From Hirundichthys speculiger (taxonomy: Eukaryota > Chordata > Actinopteri > Beloniformes > Exocoetidae), in the NCBI GenBank assembly GCA_018398805.1, contig JAGFBZ010001537.1, positions 124,001 through 188,000 on the forward strand: DNA of 64,000 bases, read 5' to 3'. Below the pieces are notes generated by a model, which was given only the letters and a program-made list of their open reading frames with translations, was not told where the DNA came from and did not search any database. A program made the position numbers and the translations under genes. This document shows positions 13,353 to 26,225 of the stretch, piece after piece. How positions within the stretch are numbered: position 1 is the first letter of the stretch; each line of letters starts with the position of its first letter.

Positions 13353-14440
13353 CTGAAACCAGGACCAGCGGAGCCCACATGGTCAACAAGGGTCCCAGAG
13401 GATCTCTGCTGCTTCAGTGCTCATTTCAGATGTGGCTGGTTCGTGGTCCAGCTGGGTGAAGGGTGAAGACAGCTGCTTCAGGATGCTCTGCATCACCTCT
13501 GAACCGCTCCGGACCAACCCAGAACCGGTTGCAGCAGACTCTTACAGGTAACAGCTCAGCGAGCTTATTCTCTTGCAGCTCGTCTACATCATCGTGTCTT
13601 AGATCGACCTTTTCGTCGTCAAAGTGTTTTGACTGCAAACATAACAGGTGAGCAGCAGGTCCAGACTCACTCCTCTGATCCCAGAGAACAGCTGCAGAGC
13701 AAACAGCTGCAGCAGCTGCAGAGCAAACAGCTGCAGCAGCTGCAGAACAATCAGCTGCAGCAGTGAGTTCCTGCTCCGACCAGCAGAGGGCGACCAGCAG
13801 CCGTCAGAACCGACTGAGAGGAAGAGGACAGACGCTCCATCCATCCGTCATCTATCCATGTATCAGCTTGTCTTCACTCTGAGCAACAGCCAATCAGCTG
13901 TCAGTAATAATAACATTAATCATATTAACCTTTATTTATTAACTGTGTTTTGGACCATTCATGTCAACAAATCTTGCCAAACACACCCAGAGTGTGTGTC
14001 ACGTGACTTTCAGGAAACAATTTCTGTCTTTTGTCCACTTAATAGCATGAATGTTGTTTTAACGCCGTCTGTCCCAGTACGGCAAGCCAATAGGGTCAAA
14101 GCAAATGTAACAGTTTTGCAATAAAAATGGCGGAAAAGATGGCACTCAGAACACATGAAACCATGTTTATGGAATGAAACTAATTATGTTTTGTTCTTTG
14201 TTGAGAAATGGTGCCATACAGGTACGGTGAAGTGAACCCAGCAGAAAATAATAACTGACACCGGAGGAAAACAGGTATCAGTGTTGATCAGTGACATCAC
14301 TGATCTCTGATCTGTGTTCTGGTGTCACCATGTGGGAAGACCTTATATGGCAAGTCTTTAGGATCACAAAATGTGTTTTCATAAGCATGTCAGTAATAAA
14401 TATGGTCAGAAAAAAATATTATTTAGAAAGCTAAAAACAG

Positions 14441-14443
<3 letters not shown>
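13353..14443. other. Spacer with short CAGCTG-rich repeat
   Basis: At 13683-13762 there are three to four copies of an AGCTGCAG/AGCAAAC unit. The plus-strand frame through 13648-14124 is low-complexity at its start and shows no known domain. No gene can be supported. Confidence 0.4.
13780..13792 (+). promoter_or_regulatory. CTCF-like motif
   Basis: CCAGCAGAGGGCG matches the CTCF core CCASYAGRKGGCR exactly. With the minus-strand match at 5944-5957, it flanks the block containing array A. Confidence 0.45.

Positions 14444-14519
<76 letters not shown>
14444..14519. repeat. (TA)n microsatellite
   Basis: About 76 bp of uninterrupted TA dinucleotide. Confidence 0.97.
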
Positions 14520-14521
<2 letters not shown>

Positions 14522-15861
14522 CAGGACTTTGACCAGTTTATTTTTGAAAACGGTACCTGTCGCAGCACAAGAACCCGAACAAGCAGCTGTACATAATAGC
14601 TTTATAAGGACAACACTGGTCTCATTTCTAGTTGCAAGAAAATGACATTTTAAATGCAGTCTGTCAATAAATCATAAATACCTGGTACAAAACAGACAGG
14701 AAAGAGCTCATCTTTAATCCTAAAACAAACATTTCCACCTAAACAACACAATTCCAACTGCCAGCAGCTAAACGAACACACTGAAACATACGGTAACGCA
14801 ACGTACCGCAGAAAACTAGAACCAGCAGCTAACTGCTACATGCTACAAACGCTAGCCTGACTAGCTAAGCCTCTGTCGATGTAGCGACGCAGTGAGCTAA
14901 CGGTAGATGAACAACTCCAGCTCTGACGTCAGTCTGGTCTTTGGTGTTTCAGATTCCAATCACATTTATTTATTTAAAAAGAAGAAAAAAACATTTATTA
15001 CGGTACCAGATTTATTTAGATACACCTTCGAGTTTAAGTTATATACTTGTCCTCAAACAACTAAACTGAGTTGTTTCTTTTATTTGTTTTTAAAACCCTC
15101 ACAGTTTGTTTGTTTTTTAAAAAAGTGCATTACAAAAAAAAAAAAAACAGGATAAAAACAAACCAAAAATACCATTTTGAGACCCCGGTGGCTTGCCATA
15201 CCACGGCGCCAGCTGTGCAGGTATGTGGAGCTGCAGCGCCGCATCGACGTGGCCGCCAGTCAGCCACGCGCACGGCAGGCAGCGCTCGTGTGTCTCCAGA
15301 AACGCCTCATAAATAATTGAAAGACCTGCTGACTCTTCGTCTCCATGGTGACGCTCTTAAAGGGCCACGCCTCATCAGAGGTTGCATAACCTCCAGCTGA
15401 ACAGAACCAGCCGACTTAGAGGACGCTGATTATCAGTCCTGTCAATTAAATGTCAGTCAGCCGTCATGTCCTGCAGGTCCAAGGTCTCGTCTTCAGAAGA
15501 AGAAGACATTTAAATCTGAAATCAGACCACGTCTGACATTAATGATCCATAACTGACTGTTATCATTGATCACTGGTCAGAATAATCACATGTGTGACAT
15601 GTTTTGTCACTGCTTCATTTAAAGTGGCCCTTAAAGCCACCCTATGTAGTAACACCACCTCTGACCACATGGGGGCAGCAGATCACAAGAACGTATAACT
15701 GCAGCTTTGTGTTCCATAATCAGGACACCACGTCATAAATCTGAAAAGTTGGAAATCCCCCAGTTTCTGATACAGAACCCAGATTTACCCACAATTCAGT
15801 CTGGCAGCAACAAATGCAGATTTGATTAATATATCTGAATTTCCTTTAAACAGTCCGCTCC
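14520..15861. other. AT-rich spacer, no gene recognised
   Basis: This includes a poly-A tract near 15135 and a possible inverted-repeat end (15180-15203). A near-CTCF word, CCACATGGGGGCAG, occurs around 15668. Open frames here are lysine/phenylalanine-rich and low complexity. Confidence 0.35.
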
Positions 15862-17072
15862 AATGAATGGATGAATAGATGGAGGACTGGCTAAATGAGT
15901 GAATGAATGGATGAACGAATGGGTGAATAAATGGATGAATGAATGAATGAATAAATAAATAAATGAATGAACAGATGAATAAATGAATGAATGAATGAAT
16001 AAATAAATAGATGAATGAACGGATGAATAAATGAATGGATGAATGAATGAATGAACGGATGAATGAATGAATGAATGAATAAATGAATAAATGAATGAAT
16101 AAATGAATGAACGGATGAATGAATGAATGAATTAATTAAATAATTAATTAATTAATGAACAGATGAATTAATAAATGAATGAATAAATAAATGAATGAAT
16201 GGATGGATGAATGAATGGATGAATGAATAAATAAATGAATGAATGAATAAATAAATAAATGAATGAACAGATGAATAAATGAATGAATGAATGAACGGAT
16301 GAATGGATGAATGAATAAATGAATGAATGGATGAATGGATGAATGAATAAATGAATGAATAAATGAATGAATGAATAAATGAATTAATGATAAGATGAAT
16401 TAATAAGTGAATAAATAAACAAATGAATGGATGGATGAATGAATGGATGGATGGATGATAGATGAATGAATAAATGAATGAATAAATGAATGAATGAATG
16501 AATGAATGAATAAATAAATGAATGAATGAATGAATAAATGAATAAATAAATGAATAAATAAATGAATAAATGAATGAATGAATAAATGAATAAATGAATG
16601 AACGGATGAATGAATGAATGAATAAATAAATAGATGAATGAACAGATGAATAAATGAATGGATGAATGAATAAATAAATGAATGAATGAATGAACGGATG
16701 AATAAATAAATGAATGAATTAATTAATTAATGAACAGATGAATCAATAAATGAATGAATAAATAAATGAATGAATGAATGAATGAATAAATGAATGAACG
16801 GATGAATGGATGAATGAATAAATGAATGAATGAATGAATAAATAAATAGATGACTGAACAGATGAATAAATGAACGGATGAATGAATGAATAAATGAATG
16901 AATAAATAAATGACTGAATAAATGAATGACTGAATGAATGAATGAATGAATGAATAAATGAATGAAAGGATGAATGGATGAATGAATAAATGAATAAATA
17001 AATGAATGAATGGATGGATGAATGAATAAATGAATGAACGGATGAATGAATGAATAAACGAATGAATGAATG
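15862..17072. repeat. GAAT/AAAT/GGAT tetranucleotide array, 1.2 kb
   Basis: Imperfect 4-bp repeats (GAATGAATAAATGGATG style) with higher-order blocks recurring every few hundred bases. The minus-strand frame of SFIH repeats is a by-product. Confidence 0.95.
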
Positions 17073-17964
17073 TCTGGTACTCGTAGCCTCCAGGGCGGCG
17101 CCTCAGACATTAACAGCTGATCTCATCGGGTCCATTAGTTTAATGGTGTTCTGGTGCTTCTGCAGATCAGCTCTGGACCTCTAACTGGTTTCATGCTTCC
17201 AGTAAGAGCTCTGGACCTCTAACTGGTTTCATGCTTCCAGTAATGGACCCGTGAGACGGATGTGGACCCTCTCAGACTCTCAGGCGTTCAGAGCTGAGTG
17301 AAGCTGTAATATAAAACACTTAAAACTAAAGTCAACTCTCAGCTTCATCAAAACATCCGCTGCATCTTCAGGTGCAACTTCATAAAGATTTAATAACAAA
17401 AGGTTTCTTTTACTACATGGATGTCCTTTATGAATAAAAAAAAACTGATATGAAGTTAAAATCTGTTTCGTTGTGACTGAAGTAAATGAACAGTTCAGTA
17501 GTTTATATTCTACATTATCAATCAGTCTGATCAGATCCCAGAACCTTCCAGAACCAACAACCAGGCTGTAAATGGATCCTGAACTGATGGACTCCATCAG
17601 TCTGCTGTAAACCAGTGAAGACAACAACAGACCATAAAACAGGGAGGAGCTGCTGAGCTCAGCATCTGTTCCTCCTCGGTGGGGGTGGGGGGGGGGGGGG
17701 GGGGGGACTCACAGATGGAGTCATGATCAAGTTCTGGTCCCAGATCGATCCACCGGTCCGGTCCTTCCCATAAAAAGGCTTTAAACATTCAAGGTTCAGT
17801 CAGTAAACGAGTTAATTCCTTCCAAACGTAGTTTAAATTAATGTTTACGTTAAGACAAATATAGATCATGAGACGCTCTGATGAAACCACAGAAGAAGAA
17901 GAACAAAACCCAACGGGCTACATCCGGCTTTCCAATAAGATTCAATACAGGAAGTGAAGAAGTG
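17073..17964. other. Spacer with direct duplication and G-run
   Basis: A 45-bp segment ('agctctggacctctaactgg...' at about 17168 and 17207) is directly duplicated. A long G-run lies at about 17685-17707. No exon is recognised. Confidence 0.4.
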
Positions 17965-18710
17965 TTCCTCTACCGACCACTAGAGGCTGCGGTTCCTCTA
18001 CCGACCACTAGAGGCTGCGGTTCCTCTACCGACCGCTAGAGGCTGCTGTTCCTCTACTGACCGCTAGAGGCTGCAGTTCCTCTACCGACCACTAGAGGCT
18101 GCAGTTCCTCCACCGACCACTAGAGGCTGCGGTTCCTCTACCGACCGCTAGAGGCTGCAGTTCCTCTACCGACCGCTAGAGGCTGCTGTTCCTCTACTGA
18201 CCGCTAGAGGCTGCAGTTCCTCTACTGACCGCTAGAGGCTGCAGTTCCTCTACTGACCACTAGAGGCTGCTGTTCCTCTACTGACCGCTAGAGGCTGCAG
18301 TTCCTCTACTGACCGCTAGAGGCTGCAGTTCCTCTACTGACCACTAGAGGCTGCGGTTCCTCTACCGACCGCTAGAGGCTGCAGTTCCTCTACTGACCGC
18401 TAGAGGCTGCAGTTCCTCTACTGACCACTAGAGGCTGCAGTTCCTCTACCGACCACTGGGGCTGCGGTTCCTCTATCCACCGCTAGAGGCTGCAGTTCCT
18501 CTACCGACCGCTAGAGGCTGCAGTTCCTCTACCGACCACTAGAGGCTGCGGTTCCTCTACCGACCACTAGAGGCTGCGGTTCCTCTACCGACCACTAGAG
18601 GCTGCAGTTCCTCTACCGACCACTAGAGGCTGCAGTTCCTCTACCGACCACTAGAGGCTGCAGTTCCTCTACTGCCCACTAGAGGCTGCAGTTCCTCTAC
18701 TGCCCACCAG
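17965..18710 (+). repeat. 28-bp hairpin minisatellite, array B (about 27 copies)
   Basis: Same unit and orientation as array A, with many GACCGCTAG and CTACTGACC variants. It starts at TTCCTCTACC and ends in CCCACCAG. Confidence 0.95.
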
Positions 18711-19260
18711 GATCTGGCTCCAACAGTCTTCTTTAACCTCCATGAAAAAATAAACTATAAACTATAGATATCAGTTATTCATTGTTGTTTGTGTTGCTCT
18801 GTAATTCCACCTCCAGCCACTAGTCTGCAGTGCTGAGTTTTCTTTGTTTCCTTTCTTCAAGTAGCTCAGAGCTACAACAGAGCAAATACAGTAAATGTCA
18901 TTTTAACAATCGTTACGTTGCAGAGCTGGTTTCAGTAGGAAGTTCACAAAAAAAAATGTACAACAGAAAGTCTTGATTTTATAAACAAAATTGGAAATTT
19001 GTGTCAAAAAGTTTGTGACATCTGCTATTCTTTGGGAAAATGTGATTATAGGACATAAAGTTGGAAGATGATAAAGACGATAAAAGTCAGAAATCTGTCA
19101 GTCTGGAGCATCAAGTGTTCTGAAGTCTGAACTCCAGATGATTGATCGGTTCTGGCTGAAGGAAGTGGAGGTTCAGTTTCACTCCTCAGAGCTTAATGAG
19201 CTCCAGGAATCGATCTGCTGAAAAGAGCCAGCGGGAATCACATCATTTTAGCTCAGACTC
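18711..19260. other. AT-rich spacer
   Basis: Words such as 'acaacagaaagt', 'gattttataaacaaaatt' and 'gaaatttgtg' resemble AT-rich patches near 6.1, 31.5, 53.8, 56.6 and 62.0 kb. No gene seen. Confidence 0.4.
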
Positions 19261-22200
19261 AGACGGGGGAGGGGCCACAGCTGCTACAGACGGGGGAGGG
19301 GCCACAGCTGCTGCAGACGGGGGAGGGGCCACAGCTGCTACAGATGGGGGAAGGGCCACAGCTGCTGCTACAGACGGGGGAGGGGCCACAGCTGCTACAG
19401 ACGGGGGAGGGCCACAGCTGCTGCAGATAGGGGAGGGGCCACAGCTGCTACATATGGGGGAAGGGCCACAGCTGCTGCTACAGACGGGGGAGGGGCCACA
19501 GCTGCTGCAGACAGGGGAGGGGCCACAGCTGCTACAGATGGGGGGAGGGCCCCAGCTGCTGCAGACGGGGGAGGGGCCACAGCTGCTGCACATGGGGGAG
19601 GGGCCACAGCTGCTGCAGACGGGGGAGGGGCCACAGCTGCTACAGATAGGGGAGGGGCCGCAGCTAATACAGACGGGGGAGGGGCCACAGCTGCTACAGA
19701 CAGAGGAGGGCCACAGCTGCTGCAGATAGGGGAGGGGCCACAGCTGCTACACATGGGGGAAGGGCCACAGCTGCTGCTACAGACGGGGGAGGGGCCACAG
19801 CTGCTGCAGACAGGGGAGGGGCCACAGCTGCTACAGATGGGGGAGGGGCCACAGCTGCTGCAGACGGGGGAGGGGCCACAGCTGCTGCACATGGGGGAGG
19901 GGCCACAGCTGCTACAGATAGGGGAGGGGCCGCAGCTAATACAGACGGGGGAGGGGCCACAGCTGCTACAGATGTGGGAGGGGCCACAGCTGCTGCAGAC
20001 AGAGGAGGGCCACAGCTGCTACAGATAGGGGAGGGGCCACAGCTGGTACAGATGGGGGAGGGGCCACAGCTGCTGCAGACAGAGGAGGGCCACAGCTGCT
20101 GCAGATGGAAGAGGGGACACAGCTGCTACAGACTGAGGAGGGGACACAGCTGCTACAGATAGGGGAGGGGCCACAGCTGCTGCAGACGGGGGAGGGGCCG
20201 CAGCTGCTACAGACGGGGGAGGGGCCACAGCTGCTACAGATGGGGGAGGGGCCACAGCTGCTGCAGACGGGGGAGGGGCCACAGCTGCTGCTACAGACGG
20301 GGGAGGGGCCACAGCTGCTGCAGACAAGGGAGGGGCCACAGCTGCTACAGATGGGGGAGGGGCCACAGCTGCTGCAGACAGGGGAGGGGCCACAGCTGCT
20401 ACAGATGGGGGAAGGGCCACAGCTGCTGCTACAGACGGGGGAGGGGCCACAGCTGCTACAGACGGGGGAGGGCCACAGCTGCTGCAGATAGGGAAGGGCC
20501 ACAGCTGCTACACATGGGGGAAGGGCCACAGCTGCTGCTACAGACGGGGGAGGGGCCACAGCTGCTGCAGACAGGGGAGGGGCCACAGCTGCTACAGATG
20601 GGGGAGGGGCCACAGCTGCTGCAGACGGGGGAGGGGCCACAGCTGCTGCACATGGGGGAGGGGCCACAGCTGCTGCAGACGGGGGAGGGGCCACAGCTGC
20701 TACAGATAGGGGAGGGGCCGCAGCTAATACAGACGGGGGAGGGGCCACAGCTGCTACAGACAGAGGAGGGCCACAGCTGCTGCAGATAGGGGAGGGGCCA
20801 CAGCTGCTACACATGGGGGAAGGGCCACAGCTGCTGCTACAGACGGGGGAGGGGCCACAGCTGCTGCAGACAGGGGAGGGGCCACAGCTGCTACAGATGG
20901 GGGAGGGGCCACAGCTGCTGCAGACGGGGGAGGGGCCACAGCTGCTGCACATGGGGGAGGGGCCACAGCTGCTGCAGACGGGGGAGGGGCCACAGCTGCT
21001 ACAGATAGGGGAGGGGCCGCAGCTAATACAGACGGGGGAGGGGCCACAGCTGCTACAGACGGGGGAGGGGCCACAGCTGCTACAGACGGGGGAGGGGCCA
21101 CAGCTGCTGCAGACGGGGGAGGGGCCACAGCTGCTACAGATGTGGGAGGGGCCACAGCTGCTGCAGACAGAGGAGGGCCACAGCTGCTACAGATAGGGGA
21201 GGGGCCACAGCTGGTACAGATGGGGGAGGGGCCACAGCTGCTGCAGACAGAGGAGGGCCACAGCTGCTGCAGACGGAAGAGGGGACACAGCTGCTACAGA
21301 CTGAGGAGGGGGGGACACAGCTGCTACAGATAGGGGAGGGGCCACAGCTGCTGCAGACGGGGGAGGGGCCGCAGCTGCTACAGACGGGGGAGGGGAGGGG
21401 CCACAGCTGCTACAGATGGGGGAGGGGCCACAGCTGCTACAGATGGGGGAAGGGCCACAGCTGCTACAGATAGGGGAGGGGCCACAGCTGCAACAGATGG
21501 GGGAGGGGCCACAGCTGCTGCAGACAGAGGAGGGCCACAGCTGCTGCAGACAGAGGAGGGGCCACAGCTGCTACAGATGGGGAAAGGGCCACAGCTGCTG
21601 CTGCAGACGGGGGAGGGGCCACAGCTGCTGCAGACAAAGGAGGGCCACAGCTGCTGCTACAGACGGGGGAGGGGCCACAGCTGCTGCAGACAGGGGAGGG
21701 GCCACAGCTGCTACAGATGGGGGAGGGGCCACAGCTGCTGCAGACGGGGGAGGGGCCACAGCTGCTGCACATGGGGGAGGGGCCACAGCTGCTGCAGACG
21801 GGGGAGGGGCCACAGCTGCTACAGATAGGGGAGGGGCCGCAGCTAATACAGACGGGGGAGGGGCCACAGCTGCTACAGACGGGGGAGGGGCCACAGCTGC
21901 TACAGACGGGGGAGGGGCCACAGCTGCTGCAGACGGGGGAGGGGCCACAGCTGCTACAGATGTGGGAGGGGCCACAGCTGCTGCAGACAGAGGAGGGCCA
22001 CAGCTGCTACAGATAGGGGAGGGGCCACAGCTGGTACAGATGGGGGAGGGGCCACAGCTGCTGCAGACAGAGGAGGGCCACAGCTGCTGCAGACGGAAGA
22101 GGGGACACAGCTGCTACAGACTGAGGAGGGGACACAGCTGCTACAGATAGGGGAGGGGCCACAGCTGCTGCAGACGGGGGAGGGGCCGCAGCTGCTACAG

Positions 22201-23060
22201 ACGGGGGAGGGGCCACAGCTGCTACAGATGGGGGAGGGGCCACAGCTGCTACAGATGGGGGAAGGGCCACAGCTGCTACAGATAGGGGAGGGGCCACAGC
22301 TGCAACAGATGGGGGAGGGGCCACAGCTGCTGCAGACAGAGGAGGGCCACAGCTGCTGCAGACAGAGGAGGGGCCACAGCTGCTACAGATGGGGAAAGGG
22401 CCACAGCTGCTGCTGCAGACGGGGGAGGGGCCACAGCTGCTGCAGACAAAGGAGGGCCACAGCTGCTGCTACAGACGGGGGAGGGGCCACAGCTGCTGCA
22501 GACAGAGGAGGGCCACAGCTGCTGCGGACAGAGGAGGGCCACGGCTGCTGCTACAGATGGGGTAGGGGCCACAGCTGCTGCTACAGACAGAGGAGGGGCC
22601 ACAGCTGCTACAGATGGGGGAAGGGCCACAGCTGCTGCAGACGGGGGAGGGGCCGCAGCTGCTACAGACGGGGGAGGGGCCACAGCTGCTACAGATGGGG
22701 GAGGGGCCACAGCTGCTACAGATGGGGGAAGGGCCACAGCTGCTACAGATAGGGGAGGGGCCACAGCTGCAACAGATGGGGGAGGGGCCACAGCTGCTGC
22801 TACAGACGGGGGAGGGGCCACAGCTGCTGCAGACAGAGGAGGGCCACAGCTGCTGCAGACAGGGGAGGGGCCACAGCTGCTACAGATGGGGGAAGGGCCA
22901 CAGCTGCTGCTACAGATGGGGGAAGGGCCACAGCTGCTGCTACAGATGGGGGAGGGGCCACAGCTGCTACAGATAGGGGAGGGGCTACAGCTGCTACACA
23001 TGGGGGAAGCGCCACAGCTGCTGCTACAGATGGGGGAGGGGCCACAGCTGCTGCAGCTGC
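19261..23060. repeat. 27-bp minisatellite with higher-order structure, about 140 copies
   Basis: The unit is GGGGGAGGGGCC followed by ACAGCTGCTACAGAC. Some units carry an extra GCT (30 bp), and GGCCACAG copies lack a GG. Multi-unit blocks recur almost unchanged: the stretch starting at the ACATGGGGGAAGG variant appears near 19750, 20512 and 20811, and the GGGGACACAGC block near 20113, 21283 and 22103. Unit length divisible by three keeps frames open on both strands (EGPQLLQTG, GGATAAADG, VAAVAPPPS). None resembles a known protein. Confidence 0.95.
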
Positions 23061-23571
23061 TCACTGGGAAGAATAATGACACGTTTTCACATCAAAATCT
23101 CAGATACAAGAAAACGTCACTAGATTTGTCGTTAGCCGCTTCAGAGTAGCTAAGTTGGCAACGTTGCTTCTTTCCTGCCAGAAATTGAACTTTATGTGTG
23201 TTACCGCCACCTACTGGGCTGACTTTATTCCTGAACATAAAACCCAGAACTAAGAACGGCCCGAGTCAGGATGGTGACGAAGATATGAAACAACAGGTCG
23301 ACCACGTTAACAATTAATTATTGTTAATTGTTAATGAAATACCAGGGTTGTTTTAGAGATTCCTGTTTAAATATGACATACTGAACTAAAATGAGAACAT
23401 CTACAGAATAACTATAAAACACATTTGAATAAATTACCAGTAAAGTATTAACACACGGGAGGTAACAGCAGGTTTATTGTACAAACAGAGCAGCTGTAGA
23501 TGTTCTGGAACAGTCCGAGGATGAAGATCAGCCAAGCAGCAGACAGCTTGTGCTAACCTAGCATCCAGCTA
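23061..23571. other. Spacer, nothing recognised
   Basis: Mixed sequence with ordinary fish base composition. No exon, RNA gene or element end identified. Confidence 0.35.
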
Positions 23572-25240
23572 GTTCCTCTAGTCCATGTTTTACCTTCTCT
23601 AATCCTGGTTTAACGTCCTCTAGTCCTGGTTTTAGTTCCTCTAGTCCTGGTTTCACCTCCTCTAGTCCTGGTTTTAGTTCCTCTAGTCCTGGTTTTAGTT
23701 CCTCTAGTCCTGGTTTCACCTTCTCTAATCCTGGTTTAACCTCCTCTAGTCCTGGTTTTAGTTCCTCTAGTCCTGGTTTAACCTCATCTAATCCTGGTTT
23801 CAGTTCCTCTAGTCCTCCTGTTAGTCCTCTAGTCCTGTTTTAGTTCCTCTAGTCCTGGTTTAGTCCTCTAGTCCTGGTTCCTCTAATCCTGGTTTAACCT
23901 CCTCTAGTCTTGGTTTTAGTTCCTCTAGTCCCGGTTTAACCTCATCTAATCCTGGTTTAACCCTCTCTAGTCCTGGTTGTGATTCCTCTAGTCCTGGTTT
24001 CACCTTCTCTAATCCTGGTTTAGCGTCCTCTAGTCCTGATTTTAGTTCCTCTAGTCCTGGTTTCAGTTCCTCTAGTCCTGGTTTCACCTCCTCTAGTCCT
24101 GGTTTCATCTTCTCTAATCCTGGTTTAACGTCCTCTAGTCCTGGTTTTAGTTCCTCTAGTCCTGATTTCACCTCCTCTAATCCTGGTTTCAGTACCTCTA
24201 GTCCTGGTTTTAGTTCCTCTAGTCCTGGTTTAACCTCCTCTAGTCCTGGTTTTAGTTCCTCTAGTCCTGGTTTCAGTTCCTCTAGTCCTGGTTTAACCTC
24301 CTCTAATCCTGGTTTAACCTCCCCTAGTTCTGGTTTTAGTTCCTCTAGTCCTGGTTTTAGTTCCTATAGTCCTGGTTTTAGTTCCTCTAGTCCTGGTTTC
24401 ACCTTCTCTAATCCTGGTTTTAGTTCCTCTAGTCCTGGTTTTAGTTCCTCTAGTCCTGATTTCACCTCCTCTAGTCCTGGTTTCAGTACCTCTAGTCCTG
24501 GTTTTAGTTCCTCTAGTCCTGGTTTCACCTTCTCTAATCCTGGTTTAACCTCCTCTAGTCCTGGTTTTAGTTCCTCTAGTCCTGGTTTCAGTTCCTCTAG
24601 TCCTGGTTTAACCTCCTCTAATCCTGGTTTAACCTCCTCTAGTCTTGGTTTTAGTTCCTCTAGTCCTGGTTTAACCTCATCTAATCCTGGTTTAACCCTC
24701 TCTAGTCCTGGTTGTGGTTCCTCTAGTCCTGGTTTCACCTTCTCTAATCCTGGTTTAACGTCCTCTAGTCCTGGTTTTAGTTTCTCTTGTCCTGGTTTCA
24801 CCTTCTCTAATCCTGGTTTAGCGTCCTCTAGTCCTGGTTTTAGTTCCTCTAGTCCTGGTTTTAGTTCCTCTAGTCCTGGTTTCAGTTCCTCTAGTTCTGG
24901 TTTCACCTCCTCTAGTCCTGGTTTCATCTTCTCTAATCCTGGTTTAACGTCCTCTAGTCCTGGTTTTAGTTCTTCTAGTCCTGATTTCACCTCCTCTAGT
25001 CCTGGTTTTAGTTCCTCTAGTCCTGGTTTAACCTCCTCTAGTCCTGGTTTTAGTTCCTCTAGTCCTGGTTTTAGTTCCTCTAGTCCTGGTTTCACCTCCT
25101 CTAGTCCTGGTTTCACCCTCTCTAGTCCTGGTTGTGGTTCCTCTAGTCCTGGTTTAACCTCCTCTAGTCCTGGTTTAACCTCATCTAATCCTGGTTTTAG
25201 TTCCTCTAGTCCTGGTTTTAGTTCCTCTAGTCCTGGTCCT
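23572..25240. repeat. 21-bp minisatellite, about 80 copies
   Basis: The unit is TTCCTCTAGTCCTGGTTTTAG, with variants in the last third (TTTCACC, TTTAACC, TAATCC). The minus-strand frames read PGLEELK/PGLEEVK repeats because 21 bp equals seven codons. The array shows block duplication (the 23,880-24,110 pattern recurs at about 24,630-24,900). Confidence 0.95.
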
Positions 25241-26225
25241 GGATCATTTAACAGCATTAACATCGTCTACCTTCTTCTTCTTCAGGTCCTGTGGTTCTGA
25301 TGGTTCCTGCTGCTGCCAGACTGACACCTCACTGGATAATTGAGACCTAATTAATAAATCAGTCTCGTTAATGTGTGTTAATGAGCTGTTTGTGTCGTAA
25401 AAGCATCTTGACTGTTTCCTGGACTAGAAAGATCCAGAAGGATGTTTGTTCTGTTCTGGTGGAAACCAGACGGAGTTAATGGATCAGCTGGACAAACTGG
25501 ACAGATGTTGGACTATATTCAGGTAAACTAAAGCAGGACACCAAACTCAACATCTGCTTGAGCTGCAGCTGCATCTGGACAGAAACCCTGCAGAGAAATT
25601 CAACTCCAAGTAAATACAAGAATCAAATTTCTGATCTGGGTTTACCTGCTGACTGACACACCTGAGTCTGCAAACAGCTTTCATTTGGCTACAAACCTCC
25701 TAAATCCCAAATACGTCCTCGCTGCAGCTTCCCAGAAGTCCCGGTGATCCGACACAAAGGCTCTGCTCCAGCAGCTTAGTTTCTGAGGCGTCAGCGCCGT
25801 CGGACTTTAGTCTCTTTTAGTCTCCACCGCGAACAAAGAGATCTGAGTCATCCAGGTGCGTATTAAAGCGGCGTCAGCAGAGGTTCTGGTCCGGACCGCC
25901 GACACCAGTCACCTGCTGACAGGCTGAACCCGTTCAGGGACAGACACTGATCCGGTCTGAGTTCGTCTGCCTGCTGACCCGTCAGCGGTCCGGTGGCATG
26001 TTTGGGTCTGGCTCCGCTCCCTCGGGCCTCTCGGGTTTCAGGGCGGATCCGGTTCCAGCGTCGATACGACAAAGCGACCCGCGTAAACAAACACGGGGAA
26101 ACAGAGAGCTTGGCGAGGCTGAGGCCCCGCCCCCCCTGTCAATCACAGCCCAGCCAGTCAAAACACACAGATTAAACGAGACCTGAAGAAGACACGAGGA
26201 CACGCCCACCCTGAGAAGAACCGCC
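25241..26225. other. Spacer, moderately GC-rich at right
   Basis: Sequence around 25,860-26,120 is richer in CG dinucleotides and open in several frames. I see no conserved domain, acceptor/donor pair or start context that would support a gene. Confidence 0.35.

Noticed and set aside
13648..14124. 158-codon plus-strand frame
   Set aside because: It starts in a CAGCTG repeat and ends in AT-rich sequence. No recognisable domain.
19196..23149. Families of 60-330-codon frames (EGPQLLQTG, VAAVAPPPS, CSSCGPSPV)
   Set aside because: By-products of a 27-bp repeat whose length is a multiple of three.
23860..25263. PGLEELKPGLEEVK frame resembling an apolipoprotein or coiled-coil repeat
   Set aside because: It is the 21-bp minisatellite translated. 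No signal peptide, exon boundary or non-repeat domain.
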